Positions 1 to 12,781 of a stretch of 64,000 nucleotides of DNA are shown here, one piece after another. Positions within the stretch are counted from its first letter, which is position 1, and each line of letters begins with the position of its first letter. Source of the DNA: Scopulariopsis brevicaulis. Taxonomy: Eukaryota > Ascomycota > Sordariomycetes > Microascales > Microascaceae. The translations under genes and the position numbers were made by a program. The notes under the pieces were generated by a model. It saw only the letters and a program-made list of their open reading frames with translations, did no database searches and was not told the DNA's origin. The stretch is taken from positions 124,001 to 188,000 of the forward strand of contig JAGFNX010000324.1 of the NCBI GenBank assembly GCA_017657125.1. Reading direction: 5' to 3'.

Positions 1-306
1 ACTGGACAACCCTGATGAAAGGTTCGAGGATTCAGTCACTCTACAAAGAGGAGGCCCATATGCCTCCACTCACATTCTCGAGACACTGGCAGGCACTTCA
101 GTACAACCACAACGCAAAACAATCCATCGTGCGTGCTGACCATGTATTCCAATAGTCGCAGCTGAAGGTATGTACAGACCCTCCAATACTACAAAAAAGC
201 ATGCCCCCCAATCCTCCAGGACGCCGTGAATGCGATGCCGCCAAAAGTCTACCGCAAACCCCAAAAACTCCCAATACCAAAACGCAACCCCCCTCGAAAC
301 CAACCC
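1..306. other. Region downstream of GLE1
   Basis: No gene is seen here. It probably holds the 3' untranslated region of the minus-strand GLE1 gene. Short open frames on both strands have no recognisable protein character. Confidence 0.5.
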
Positions 307-1923
307 CTAATCGAGATCCAACCCCTTCTCTTCCCTTAGCACATCCCCAAGCACCCGGAGCCCCCCCGCCGCCACGCTCCCCGGCGCCTTCTTGGGGAAA
401 TCCACCAGCGCGACCCTCAGCGCCGCGAGGCCCGCGTTGCCGTAGAACTGCAGGAACCGCTGCTCGTGCCCGTCAATCATGGCCTTGAGCACGATATACT
501 GCGTGTCCGAGACCTGCTGAACAGGCGTGTTGACGATGCCCGCCAGCGCGCGCCAGTAGTTCGTAGGTGGGAATGGATTCGCCTTGCTCGCCTTGCTGAA
601 ATCCCGCAGCGAAACCGCCGCGAAGCCCGCACCCAACCCCGCCATCCGGTCAAAGTGCATCTGCTCCGGCATCCAGCTGCCCCCGTCGCGCCGCCACCCT
701 ATGGCGTCGCGGCCCGCCGGCGTCTTGTCCGTCCCGCGCACCCCGAAGAGAACGGGGCACGAGCGCCGCAGCTTGGCCAGGAGGACGTCGATCATGGAGC
801 CGCCCCGCCACTGGAAGTCCTTGTCGGAGAAGATGTGCGCCGCGACCACGCCGATGGGGTCCGCGGACTTGGGGCTCGCGCCGCACTCGTTTATGAACTG
901 GTTGACGATGGACTTGGCGAAGATGCTGATGAGGTAGATGAAGAGCGCGGGGAACTGGTCGCCGTTGTGCACCGCGTCGGGCTGCGGCTGCCGGGGCTCC
1001 GCGACGAAAGTTGCGGCGTCCACGAGCGGGCTGGGGACGGCACCGGAGAGGGACTGCCGGATGGCCTCCTTGATCTTTGCGATGGGCTTGTTGTTGGCCC
1101 CCTTGCCGCCCGTAAGCTGGCCCATCGACTTGCGGATCTCACGCCGCATGTCGCCCATCGTGCCCTTGAGCGGGGAGCCGGGCGCCTTGGCTGACTCCTC
1201 GAGCTGTCTCCGTAGCTTCTTTAGTTCCTGGTGGATCTGGAGGTAGCGGTCGGCGGTGGGCGTCGCGGTGGGTTGGGCGGCTGGCGTGGGCGTGGGCTTA
1301 GCTGGCGCCGCCGGCGCCGCCGGCGTGGTGGCGGGCTGGGCTGTCGGGCCATTCGGTTGGGGCTGTAGTGTGGTCGTGGTCGGGGCGGGCGGCTGAGCGG
1401 TAGCGGCCGCGGGCTGGCCGAAGATGTTTCGAGCCGCCTGCGTCGCCGGGACCCCGTTGGCAACCGGCTGGACCGCCGCTGCAGGCGCCGCGGGCTGTGC
1501 CGACTGCTTCTGAGGCGTCGGCGAGACGGGGCTAGCAGGCTTGGGCTGCGCCTGTGCTCTCGACGGCTGCTCCGGCGTAGCCTGCTCCGGCTCGGGCTCC
1601 GGCGGCGGCGGCCTCGGCACCTTCTGCGCCTTCAGAGCCCGCAGCTTCTGCTCCTCCTCCACAAGCTCCCTCTCCCTCCTCAGCCTCTCCCTCTCCCTCT
1701 CCTGCTCGAGCTCGATCCGCCGCGCCTCGACCTCGAGGGCGTGCAGGTCAAAGACGCGGATGGCGGCCTCGCGCACGCGCTCGTGCTCCGCCTGCGCGGC
1801 GGCCAGCGCGTCGCGGTGGCTCAGCTCCGTGTTGCGGCCCTCGTTCAGGAAGCTGGCCTGGAAGCCGCGCTCGGGGCTCGAGGGCGCGTGGCTTCTCCGC
1901 GAGGAGACCGAGGCCCGGCTCAT
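307..1923 (-). CDS. GLE1: mRNA export factor GLE1 (nucleoporin)
   Basis: Single-exon gene of 538 residues. Gle1 sits on the cytoplasmic face of the nuclear pore. With inositol hexakisphosphate it activates the DEAD-box ATPase Dbp5, so that export proteins are stripped from mRNA. Seen in the protein: a charged E/R-rich coiled coil at about residues 45-105; a Pro/Ala/Gln-rich linker at about 106-225; then the helical GLE1 domain to the C-terminus. That domain includes FIYLISIFAKSIVNQF, CPVLFG and the FPPTNYWRALAGIVNTP segment typical of the family. The length matches fungal Gle1 (about 500-560). The start is the first in-frame ATG before the coiled coil, and no intron signal interrupts the frame. 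Family assignment is by recognition and is firm; the exact N-terminus is less certain. Confidence 0.93.
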   Translation of the reverse strand: MSRASVSSRRSHAPSSPERGFQASFLNEGRNTELSHRDALAAAQAEHERVREAAIRVFDLHALEVEARRIELEQERERERLRRERELVEEEQKLRALKAQKVPRPPPPEPEPEQATPEQPSRAQAQPKPASPVSPTPQKQSAQPAAPAAAVQPVANGVPATQAARNIFGQPAAATAQPPAPTTTTLQPQPNGPTAQPATTPAAPAAPAKPTPTPAAQPTATPTADRYLQIHQELKKLRRQLEESAKAPGSPLKGTMGDMRREIRKSMGQLTGGKGANNKPIAKIKEAIRQSLSGAVPSPLVDAATFVAEPRQPQPDAVHNGDQFPALFIYLISIFAKSIVNQFINECGASPKSADPIGVVAAHIFSDKDFQWRGGSMIDVLLAKLRRSCPVLFGVRGTDKTPAGRDAIGWRRDGGSWMPEQMHFDRMAGLGAGFAAVSLRDFSKASKANPFPPTNYWRALAGIVNTPVQQVSDTQYIVLKAMIDGHEQRFLQFYGNAGLAALRVALVDFPKKAPGSVAAGGLRVLGDVLREEKGLDLD

Positions 1924-4050
1924 GATTGTTGGTACTGGGCGCTCCGATAGCGCGCGGGGCTTTGAAAGCGATCGTGTGGGGCGCGGGTGTGGTTGTGGTG
2001 TGGTTTGTGGCGGAGGGTGTGTCGGGGTTGTTGGTGCGGTTTGGGGGTGAAAAGAGTGTGGTCCCCTGATTTTGAGGTTGATTGCGATGGGGGGAGTGGA
2101 GGTGGTTGGGGGGGGGTGAAAAATTACGTGGAGCGATGTCGTCTGGGAACGCGCCTAAATCGTGACAAAGGAACTGGAGCCAGAGGACTGGAGCCCGCAG
2201 CAGCTGCAAGACGGGATATCCCGCTCTACGTCAAAACTGGCCCAGCGAACGGCACTAAGACACGCTATTTGCTCTTCACTGGTTAGTCGGGCAGGCGATG
2301 ACGACTCTAAACACAAGTGCTGGATGTCAAAAGTGGGCAATGTCTATGGTAAAGAGGAAATAAACAAGGCTCCTGCACGGCTCCGGCCAGCCGAACACTG
2401 AAACCGCGCTGCACAAGTGCTGCTCGGCAAAAGGCTGCGGATGTACATATTGCCGTAGCCTTGCAGCAACAGGTAGGTGCTAGACCGAGTCTCAAGTCCA
2501 CAACTAAATGTTGTGCTCTCGATTTTTGGTGGGCCGCTCGAGCTCGTGTTTGTACCTATACCTGTTACTTCAGCGGACAGCGCTAGGATGGTCACCAAGT
2601 TGATCAGGAGCTGCCGTCGTCATCGGCCTTATCAGCCATGTCCCCGTGCCAAACTTACGGACGGCGGGTGTCCCTTTTTATCTGTAGATGCGTCCTGATC
2701 AAGTCGTATTTTGGCCAGAAATGGGAAGCGTTGATACCGCCGTCAATGCTGCAGATGTCAGGGCCGAATGCCTCGTCTCGGCCCCGCTGGATGCACTGCG
2801 AGGCCAAAACAAGAGAGTGGGCCTTCAGGAGCCGGGTCAGGGATGCCAGAGGCCCCCAAGTCGAACTTGGAACACAGAAAGGCCCGAGAGCACTTGGCCT
2901 TACCCCAGGGTGAAGTCAGAGCGGGAATCTCGGTACTCCTAGCCTCGTTAGCGGGGCCCATTCCCGCTTCGGAGTATATGCGACTCGATCCTTCCAGGTA
3001 ACCAGCCGAAAGGCAGGCTTCAGTCCTGTACGCTCACTCGCCCATCCCACCCATGATCAGGGCTTAGAAGGCAAGGGCGAACGGCGCCCGAGACACGAGG
3101 GCGGGACCGTTGCAATTGATGCTTGGCGAGCCCCCCCGCAAACCCCTGCCCCTCCTCTGCATTTTTGGGGGGCGCTGAGGACACCATTCCCTAATTCGTA
3201 GGCTCGTGTGCTTGGATCCTCCCTCGTCGCCCGGGGACAATGGGGAAACAAATAGTGGGGCTCCTGTGCTGGAGCAGACGAGGTACCCGATACATCACAC
3301 CATGAGCCGCCTCCACTCGCACCTGCCCACCGAACTCTAACCGGATTCGAGCCTCATGCCCGGACGAGCATCGTACCTGCTACAAGCCGCCAGATCCACC
3401 GTCGCCGCCCCCTGCCGCCGTCCACTGATCTAACCAGGACGGAGCTTTCCTGGTGAAGCGCGCCTGCGGGACAGGAACCCCAGCCGGGCAAGCCACCCAG
3501 TCATCCTCCGCCTCCAACTGGCTACTGCTGCCGTAGCATCCACTCCCACCACTGGGGCACGCAAGGCCCCAAGGTACCCCGTACTTCGTCGGCCGACCGT
3601 GCTTGCCAAAAGGCCAAGCCTATCCTCGCCTACATCTTGGCCTCAGCTCCCCTCGCCAGTCTCTCCCGCCAACCATCCATCTCCCCGACCATCGTCACTG
3701 GCTTCGTCCAAGCCTTCCCATTCATCGCCGACGCTCCTTGTTCGGCCCATTCCATTCCCTCCCATTGCCAGACCCTCCTTTTTTTTTGCCCCTCGATCGT
3801 ATATTCCTACTAGTGATCCGCCACACGCTCGCCAGCCTACGCACCACGATCACCAAACCCAAGCAGACAGCTGATCTGATCCCGTCCCATCGCGACCCGA
3901 ACTACTGACGACTCCTTGCTTCGTACGGATCCAGCGCACTGCATCCCCCAGTTCTTCGCTCTGCGATTTCCGATCGATACGCCTGTCCTTGCTGAACCTG
4001 CGACGCCTGACCGCACTCGACGTGCAACCCCCCACTCCTCTCTGCCCACC
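1924..4050. other. Intergenic region between GLE1 and SSD1 (divergent promoters)
   Basis: About 2.1 kb separating two divergently transcribed genes. The last 450 bases before SSD1 are strongly C/T-rich, as in many fungal promoters and leaders, and contain short upstream ATGs. This would suit a long regulated 5' leader. I found no convincing coding frame or tRNA here. Confidence 0.5.
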
Positions 4051-7000
4051 ATGGAGCAGGACCACCAGCAGCAGCCATCGCAGCAGCAGCCGCAGCAGCA
4101 GCAGCAGCAGCAACCTGCTGCTCCGCAGGCCGGCGGCGTGCATGGCCCTGCTGGTCGCAGGCTTCATATCGCCCATCGGCGCAGCCCGTCGGAGCTTACC
4201 CCTCTGATGAGCATGTTCTCGAACCCGCAGAGTAAGCATCACCATCACCCATCCCTAGGTTACCCCTTTACCTACCTCTAGCCACAACCATCATGATACA
4301 AGCTATCCCCCTCGTACTTGACACACATGCCATCAATGGAGTCCCGGCAATGATTGCTAACACTTCGCTCCTACAGTGGACCAGCTTGCCATCCAGCAGC
4401 AGATCGAGCTCCTCCAGCAGCAGCAACAGCAGCTGCAAGCTACCCATCAACAGTACGTCAACATGGGCATGATACCTCCGACTCAGCAGCTCGGTCCTGG
4501 AGGCGGCTTCAACCCACTGCAGCCTGCCATGGGCAACATGGGTCACCAAGGTGCCTTCCAGTTCCCCAACCAGATGCAGCAACCGAACGTCCAGATGGGC
4601 CATCCGAATCAGCCCATGTCACACCGCCGTAACCAGTCGGCAATTCCGAATATGGGGATTGGCCCCCCGCCCGCCCCTTCGTCCGGTGCATCGGGTGCCT
4701 TCGGCCACTTCGAAGCTCCTCAAGGTCGAGGGGAGAACACCCCGTCCCGTGGGGGCCGAGGCGGTGGCCACCAGCGACGGCACTCCCTTGCCCTCGCTGA
4801 CGCGAAGAAGGCTGCCGAAGTCGCCCAGCAGAAGCGCACCACCTCCGGATTCCAGTTCCCTGGCCCGAATGCCTCCCCCGATAAGACCAGTGGCGATGAG
4901 AACAAGACGGCGTCCCAGTCGACCGGCCCCGATAGCCTGCCTGCTCAGGGAGGCGCTGGCCGCGGCCGCGGCGGACACAACCGGAGCCAGAGCATGGCGG
5001 TTGGCCGAGGCGGTGGCCTCTCTGGACGCGGCCACGGTAGGTCCAGTTCTCGTAACTTCGAGGGCAACTGGAGAAATCAAGGTCAGAACCAGGGCCAGGA
5101 CCCCGCGTCGCAGGGTCCGCAAGGCTTCCAGCCAGGCCACCGTCCGCGTGGCTCCATGAACCAGTCCATCTCCTCCATGGGTGGATTCCAGTACGGCGGC
5201 CAGTCTCCTCTCGTTCCCATCCCCGGCCAGATGATGATGCCCCAGATGTACCAGGGGCAGCAGCTTAACCCGATGCAACTGAGCCAGCTGCAGGCCCTCC
5301 AGGCTGCGCAGATGAACGGCCAGCACATGACTGGTCTTCAGGGCAGCCAGCACGCCCCTGGCATGTCCGGGCAGCAGCAGCAGCAGCAGCGCAAGACCCT
5401 CTTTACCCCGTACCTGCCGCAGGCGACCCTCCCGGCCCTCCTTGGCGATGGCCAGCTGGTGTCCGGTATCCTGCGGGTGAACAAGAAGAACCGAAGCGAC
5501 GCCTACGTCTCGACCCAGGACGGCCTCCTCGACGCCGACATCTTCATTTGCGGCAGCAAGGACCGGAACCGAGCTCTTGAAGGCGATCTCGTTGCGGTCG
5601 AGCTCCTCGACGTCGACGAGGTGTGGTCGCAGAAGAGGGAGAAGGAGGAGAAGAAGAAGCGGAAGGACATCACCGACACCAGGCCCGGATCTACGAACCA
5701 GGGGAGCCAGCACAACACCAATGGCGACGATGGTAAGCCCGCCGAGGGCGGCATTCGGCGCCGAGGCAGTCTCCGTCAACGACCTACCCAGAAGAAGAAC
5801 GACGACGTCGAAGTCGAGGGCCAGAGCCTGCTCCTGGTCGAGGAAGAAGAAATCAGCGATGAACAGAAGCCGCTGTATGCAGGCCACATCGTGGCCGTCA
5901 TTGAGCGGGTCGCCGGCCAGATGTTCTCTGGTACTCTGGGCCTTCTGCGCCCGAGCAGCCAGGCGACCAAGGAGAAGCAGGAGGCGGAGCGGGCTGCTCG
6001 CGACGGCGGTAACTCTCGTTATCACGAGCAGCGCCAGGAGAAGCCTAAGATTGTGTGGTTCAAGCCGACCGACAAGCGTGTGCCTCTGATCGCAATTCCC
6101 ACCGAACAGGCGCCGAGGGACTTCGTTGAGAAGCACCAGGACTACGCGGATCGTATCTTTGTCGCTTGCATCAAGCGGTGGCCTATTACGTCGCTGCACC
6201 CATTCGGCACCCTGGTTGAGCAGCTGGGCAAGATGGGCGACCTGAAGGTCGAGACCGACGCCCTTCTGCGTGACAACAACTTCTCGTCGGATGACTTTTC
6301 TGATGCCGTCCTTAGGAGTGTCGGCCTCCAGGATTGGTCTGTTGCCAAGGAGGACGAGGCAGCAGTCGTGGCTCGCCGTGACTTCCGTGATGAGAAGATC
6401 TTTACGCTCGATGTTGATGGGACCGGCCGGCTGGGCAATGCCATCCATGTCAAGAGGAGCCCGGATGGCAAGATTGACGTCGGAATCCACGTTCCGGACG
6501 TTGCTCACTTCGTGAAGCCCAACTCGTTGGTCGACCGAGAGGCGAAGAAGCGGGGAATGGGAGTCCACCTGTTGAACCGGTCTTGCGCCCTGCTCCCGCC
6601 CAAGCTGGCGTCGGAGGTGTGCGCCCTGGTTCCGGGAGAGGAACGCTTCGCAGTTAGCGCTGTATTCCGCGTCAACCCGCTGACGGGCGCTGTTGCCGAC
6701 GGGGACGCCTGGATCGGGAAGAGCGTCATCAAGAGCGATGGCAAGCTCACTCTCGAAGAGCTGGACACCGCCCTGTCGGGCGACTCTGGCTTCACCCACG
6801 ACACGGTAGCATTGAACGATGTTCAAATTCTCGATGTAAGGCGAACCATGCCGTCCTCAGTACCTCACATGTTGAAGCTAACCCATTCTAGGCCGTGTCG
6901 CAAAAGTTCCGCGAGGCGCGTCTTGGTGCCGGCGGGGAGCCCATCGCGCCCCTTCGCCTTCTCCAACAGCTCGACGACGAGAACGTGCCCGTCAAGCACA

Positions 7001-8341
7001 ACGTCTTTGACTCGACTCCCGCCACGGAGATGGTTGAGGAGCTGATGCACAAGACGAACGCCTACGTCGCTCAGAAGCTCGCACAGGCCCTGCCCGAGAA
7101 GGCGGTCCTCCGACGACAGGCCGCGCCGAACCCGCGCCGGCTGCGGACCTTTGTGGACCGCATGACGGCCCTGGGCTACGAGATGGACACGACTGGCAGT
7201 GGCAGCCTCCAGAACAGCCTCTTCCAGGTGGATGACACCGACATGCGCAAGGGTATGGAGACGCTGCTCCTCAAGTCGATGCAGCGCGCCAAGTACTTCG
7301 TCGCCGGAAAGACGGCGAAGCAGATCTGGCCCCACTACGCGCTGAACCTACCGCTATACACTCACTTCACCGGTCCGACCCGGCGGTATGTGGACATTAT
7401 CGTCCACCGGCAGCTCGAGGCCGTCCTCTCCGACGGCAAGATTGAGTACAATGATGAGCTCGAGACTTTGGTTAAGAGCATCGAGTCGTGCAACACGAAG
7501 AAGGAATCCGCGCAGAACGCTCAGGAGCAGAGCATTCACATCGAGTCGTGCCGGAAGATGGACAAGGTGAGGCAGGACACCAACGGCGATCTCATTATCG
7601 AGGGCATCGTCATCTGCGTGTACGAGTCCGCCTTTGACGTCCTCATTCCCGAGTGGGGCTTCGAGAAGCGGGTGCACTGCGACCAGTTGCCGCTGAAGAA
7701 GGCCGAGTTCCGCAAGGAGAAGCGGGTCCTCGAGCTCTACTGGGAGAAGGGCGTACCGAGCTCCGCCTACGTGCCCGAGGATGAGCGGCCGCGTGCGGCC
7801 ATGTCGCAGCGCATGTCCAATGCCATGGCGGCGGCCCGGCAGGCGGAGGCGGCGGAGCGCGCCAAGAAGGAGCGGGAGGAGGCGGCCCGCAAGCAGACGG
7901 AGACCGGGACCATGTCGACGGACGATGTCGACGCTCTATTCGACGACGATGAGGACAACGCGTCTGACCTTACGGAGGCGATGGCGGGTGTCTCGCTGGC
8001 GGAGAGGCCGACGCAGAGCGTCCCTGGCTCGCCGACGCGCGCCGCGTCGACGGCGGAGGCAAACGTCCCCAAGCGCACGCGCTCGGACTCGAGGGTGCCC
8101 GTCTCGGAGGCGGCCGAGACGAGGATGAGCGACAAGGAGAAGTACCTCAAGATGTTCAAGCTCCGGGAGGAGGACGGCGAGTATATCCAGGACGTCACGG
8201 AGATGACGCGGCTTCCCATTATCGTTAAGACTGATCTCTCGAAGAGCCCGCCGTGAGTACTCCTGACCTGTAGTTTGTTTACTGTTGCTAACGTTGTCTA
8301 GGTGCTTGACTATTCGCTCCGTCAACCCGTACGCGCTGTAA
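4051..8341 (+). CDS. SSD1: SSD1-type RNA-binding translational regulator (RNB-fold pseudonuclease)
   Basis: Exons 4051-4231, 4377-6835, 6892-8252 and 8302-8341 join in frame to 1346 residues. Ssd1 binds the 5' leaders of cell-wall and polarity mRNAs. It holds them untranslated under control of the Cbk1/COT-1 (Ndr/LATS) kinase. Seen: a Gln-rich N-terminus; a long low-complexity region with five HxRxxS motifs (Ser at about 47, 148, 197, 266, 285), the Cbk1 consensus; a cold-shock-like domain from about 400; a second one from about 555; an RNB domain at about 700-1050; and a C-terminal S1-like region. The usual DLDD cluster of RNase II enzymes reads RLGN at residues 745-748, so catalysis is not expected. 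The tiny last exon supplies the family's conserved C-terminal ending (CLTIRSVNPYAL). A 735-codon open frame on the opposite strand is taken as a shadow. Confidence 0.93.
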
Positions 8342-11300
8342 TTATGCGGTATGATTCATCGAGGGAGGCCAGAGCGTGGAAGTTCCACGGGTGGCCACGC
8401 CGAGGTCGGGCGTGGCTGAGGTCCTCTCACTGGGACGGATCTCTTTAGTTGGCATTGGAACGGGACGTGGACACCGGAGGTCACGGGCCGGGGAGTTGTA
8501 TCAGTATGTTTCGGCTGGCGGGGTACATAGAATGGCGAATGTTGGTTGTGAGAAGCAGCGGGTAGCACGGTGCCTGGAGGGGGAGCTGAGAGAAGTGTTA
8601 GGGAATGGATGTGTGAAGCGGTTCCGAGATAGTAATGAAAAGCGGCTTAATATCTATTTGGGGATGCATGTGTGTGTTATGACTTAGGTATCGTGAAGTT
8701 GAGGGGTGGGATGTTTGTAAATGATGTTAGGAGGTAGGTTGGGACGGCCGGTGTGCGCGTGGGACGGTCGGTCTGTTCTGCATACCCTGGGGTCTTTGGA
8801 TAGGGCCAAGAGCCAGAGAGGTTGGGGGGGCTGTTTGTACGAGATACGTTGAGTTGCCAGGATTGTTTTGAGGCTAGGTGGAGGGAGGGAAGATGAGGTT
8901 GAGGTACAGGGGGAGATGGATAGGTCGAGCTTGGGGTAGAGATCAGGAGGTGTTTTTTTTCGAGATGCGGTTTGAGGGAAGTAGGTGCGTAGAGACGAGC
9001 TAGAAGAGCGTAAGGTGGAAGGGGGTGGGCCGCGGGGGATGGCGTCCCTTCCGGAGACGGGTGCCTGGTTCGTGGTTTCGATGTTGGAACCGCTGGCTAT
9101 AGCCGGGCAGGGAGGGACGGAATTCCTGATCGACCGGAGACTGGGCCAAAGTTATAGAGGGGTTTCTGGTCTCGGCTAGGTGCTGGGGGAAGTGTAAGCG
9201 CTGGATGGGTCCCCGGAGATCCAGGGGTTCGGAGTGGCCTCTGCGATTAGGCTGGCCTGGAGCGGTGGGATCGGCGGGGTTATTGTCCCGCTGGGGGGGG
9301 AGGGCAGGTATAAGTAAGTGAGCGGGATGCAAGAGGACGTTTTAAGAGAGATCCAAGGGGGCCGGCCCCAGTGGGTGGCGGGGGGAAGGAGATGCTCTGG
9401 CCCTTCGGGATGGGGAACTCTTGGCTTTTACGCAGGTGAAGGTCTGGGGATGCTGGTGTCCAAGGGCTGAGCACCGCAGAGATGTTCAGTTCGCCCGACC
9501 TTTACCAGTTCGAAGGGAATTGTTCGTTAGCCGGACTGCGGAACTAGATGCTCGATATAGCCTGCATATTTCCCGCGGACGACGCCGGCATCAACGCCGG
9601 CGTCGACACCATCCGGTTCTCACCCAGCTTCTCCTTTATCGCGGCCCTCCGGACTTCCGAGAAGCGGCATAAACGGACAGACGGGTTCAACGGCGTTCGG
9701 AACCCGAGGCGTATAGCCCGGGCATTTCTTACAGAGGGTCCCCGGCTTTTGCACTACGGGGCGAAGAGAGCTTATCTACCGGTGTGTAAAGAACGGTCCC
9801 TTCGGGGATAGACGGAGCTCCCTCTTGGTTTCGGGGACTAGCTTTTGCGGGGTATGTGAGAGTGGGCCAATGCTCGTTTTGCTTGGGGAAGCTTATTTCG
9901 GAGTGGGGAATGGGGGATGCTTCTTTCTTTTTTATTTCTTGTGGCGCATGTGGGTTGGAACTAGTTGGACGGAGGCAAAGGGATGGGGTTGTTTCACGTA
10001 CTGGTGCGGATAGAGCATCCCACGCGGCGTGGGGACAAAGCGAGGGATGGGAGGCGCTTGCCCGTTTGTGTCCCCTGCCCTCGGTTCCCACGCGAGTGGC
10101 ACCCGCCTTTACATTAGTACTAGCGTACGCCATAGACGGTCCTTGAGCCAGGGAAACACCGGCAGCCACCTCTACCCCTGTCACGATCCGTCCTACCTCC
10201 CACCTTCCATTACAAGCCGCGGCATTTGAGATACGAGGCAATGAGGGCCGCCAAATCCCCGGCCACGTTTCGTCAAAGCCGGGCAGAGTGGCCCCGGCTC
10301 ATGCAGGTCCCGGACCCTTCTCGCGTGCGCTCTTTACGGGTACGACGCACGAGACAAACGGCCGGGGGGGAGACGTCATGGTCGAGGCCGGGGGCTGGAG
10401 GTGGAGTGGGAGAAAAAAGGCCCGAGCAAATCAGGGCCCGGACCCCTTGACGGGGTCGGCGTGTCAGGCGTGTTTCGGGCGTTTGCGGGCCGGGGGGGAG
10501 ACCCACTTGGCGCCGGAGCGGCTGCTGTCACTATCCCGCGCTAGTGCGGTACTTCCATTACTGGCCAGATTTATATGCATGCCTAGGTACCAGTATACCA
10601 CTGACACCCCTCTGCCGGACCAATCTCCCTCCCGCTTCGCAACTTTGTTCAACGGCCCCACGCTGGCCTGGACAAGCATTTGCGGCTCCACTCGTGCGAC
10701 ACACCCTGCCGTCCTCCGTCCCATTTCGGGGAGCTAAAATGCAGGCCGATCGGGGGCTGATCCCCTCTTGGATAAGGCCCCTGGCGCCAACTCTATCCGA
10801 GGCCGGAACTGATGTTTTTCCTTGTTAGGTTGCTTGTCGTGGCTTCTAGGTGTAGCGCGCTTTGATACGCAGTGTAAGTGCGTGCTATACTCTCCTTTCT
10901 ACGGGCGACCCCCGCCGTCTCTGTGTATCTTTACGAGGGAGACATGCCCGTCTAGTTCTTACTAGCAGCCCTCTTGGCTTCGTCCCCACGTACCAGCGTT
11001 AAACGAAACAAGCTCATCTTGGCTAACCTCCCCTACCACCCTCACAGACTGCCATCTGAAGGCCCCTCACACCCCCCTGCCCGGATCGTCCAGTACCATG
11101 TACCCAGGCCCCCCTCCCACCCATGTCCCGTCCCGTCATCTCTTGCACGTCTGGTACACGGGCCAGCCCTCCCAACTCCGTCCCGGGGACACCCTCTAAC
11201 GCTTGCATGGAGGACGCCGCCGGGACCGCGAGGACCCGTGGGACCTGAAGGGGATCTGAACGAAATCGTCTCCATACCCCTGGCGCCAAGCCCAATTAGG

Positions 11301-11772
11301 CCTCTTGGGGACGTTCCCGGCGGGCGGGTATCCCATTGAGCTTGGGCTCGCTCGGCCCTAGAGTGATCCGGTCCCTTGACCAGATTATCCAGCCGGCCTG
11401 CCGCCCAACGAGCTTGTTCTTCTTATTCTGCTCCTCTTCCTCCCCTCCTTCTCTTTTGGACTCTCTTTTTTCCTCTCTTCTTCTTATCCCGTTCTTTTGC
11501 TGTGTTTATATTCCCGTTTGTCCAAAAGCGCTGGTCTGCTTTGCGGGATCACCGTCTTTCCGTTCCTTTCTATTCACTACGAGACTCTCTTTTTCAAGAA
11601 CAGCCCTAGAGGTTCCCGCTATAATATCTTCGGCTTCTTGTAATTTATTTACTTTTCTTCTTCTTCGATACCCAAAGTCACCGGTGGCTGGGATCTTATT
11701 CTTACATTCGCTCGGACGAAGACGCCTTTCTCGAAACCGAACAAAAAAGAAAAACAAAAAGACTTGAGCAAG
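8342..11772. other. Gene-poor region downstream of SSD1
   Basis: About 3.4 kb with no coding frame I can support. There is a perfect 9-bp inverted repeat with a 6-base loop at 9581-9604. From about 11400 to 11770 the sequence becomes C/T-rich and then A-rich just before the next ATG, as expected for the promoter and leader of the downstream gene. The left part holds the SSD1 3' untranslated region. Confidence 0.45.
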
Positions 11773-12781
11773 ATGAAGGCTTCCATCGTCGCCTGTCTGG
11801 CCGTAGCGGCCTCTGCTCTCCCATCGGGGATCCCCTCCGCCGCCGTCAAGCGGCAGGCGAACCCCGAGGCCGCGGCGGGTCTAACGGACCTTGACATTCT
11901 CAACTTGTAAGTGCACCCTCCCACCACACAAATGCCCATACACCAAAAACACCCGACCGAAGGAACGGCAAAAACTGGTACTAACGCTCCCCAGCGCCCT
12001 CACCCTCGAGTGGCTCGAAGCAACCTTTTACCAGCAAGGCATCGCCCAGCTCGGCGTCGAAGCCTTCACAGCCATCGGCCTCACCGAGTCCCAGGTCTCA
12101 CAGCTCGCAGAGGTCGGGCAGACCGAGTTCGCGCACGCCTCCTTCCTCCAGGGCGCCATCGCGCAGGCGGGCGCCGCCCCCGTGCAGCCCTGCGAGTACG
12201 ACTTCGGCATCACGGACGCGGCGGGCATGCTCCAGCTTGCGGCGGTGCTGGAGAACGTGGGTGTCAGCGCGTACCTTGGGGCCGCGCAGTTGGTTTCCGA
12301 CGCGGGCATCTTGACGGCCGCGGGCTCGATTCTCACCGTTGAGGCGAGGCACCAGACTCTCTCGAGGACGCTTCTCGCTCAGGTCCCCGTCCCGCAGGCC
12401 TTCGACGCACCGCTGACCCCCCGCATGGCCGCCTCCCTCGCCATCCCCTTCATAACCTCGTGCCCCGAGGGCTCCAACCTCGTCATCGAGCCGTTCCCCA
12501 CCCTCACGCAGGTCCTCCCCGAGGCGGGCGCGGCGGTCGCCATCGGCGCGCAGATGCGCTTCGAGTCGGAGGCCATGGGGGGCGCGACGCATTGCGCGTT
12601 CCTGTCGGGGGGGCTGCCGGGCGGCGCGGTGTTTGCGGAGCTGGATGGGGAGGGGGCGTGTGTTACGCCGCAGAACGTGGCTGGGATTTCGTATGTTGCG
12701 CTTGTGAATGATGCGCCGCTGAGTGGGGTGGTGGTTGAGGAGTCCATCATGGCTGGGCCGATTGCGGTTGTTGTCTCGTGA
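11773..12781 (+). CDS. Secreted ferritin-like domain protein (Rds1-type)
   Basis: Exons 11773-11906 and 11995-12781 give 306 residues. The N-terminus is a clear signal peptide (MKASIVACLAVAASALPS), followed by a Lys-Arg pair near residue 27 that could be a Kex2 site. The mature protein then enters a ferritin-like helical domain. Family hallmarks seen are DLDILNFALTLEWLEATFY, the paired-helix region with EFAHASFLQGAI, and the later ILTVEARHQTLSR helix. This family includes fungal stress- or starvation-induced Rds1-like proteins. Their enzymatic role is not established, so metal binding here is only inferred. The intron has a CTAAC branch site near 11981. The neighbour downstream is convergent and unrelated. 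Confidence 0.85.

Noticed and set aside
1..40. GGTTCGAGGATTC-like word as the B box of a tRNA gene
   Set aside because: No matching A box, acceptor stem or anticodon arm can be drawn around it.
4619..6826. 735-codon open frame on the minus strand across SSD1
   Set aside because: It is the antisense shadow of a strongly biased, GC-rich coding exon. The protein is Leu/Val/Arg-rich without domains, and SSD1 on the plus strand is certain.
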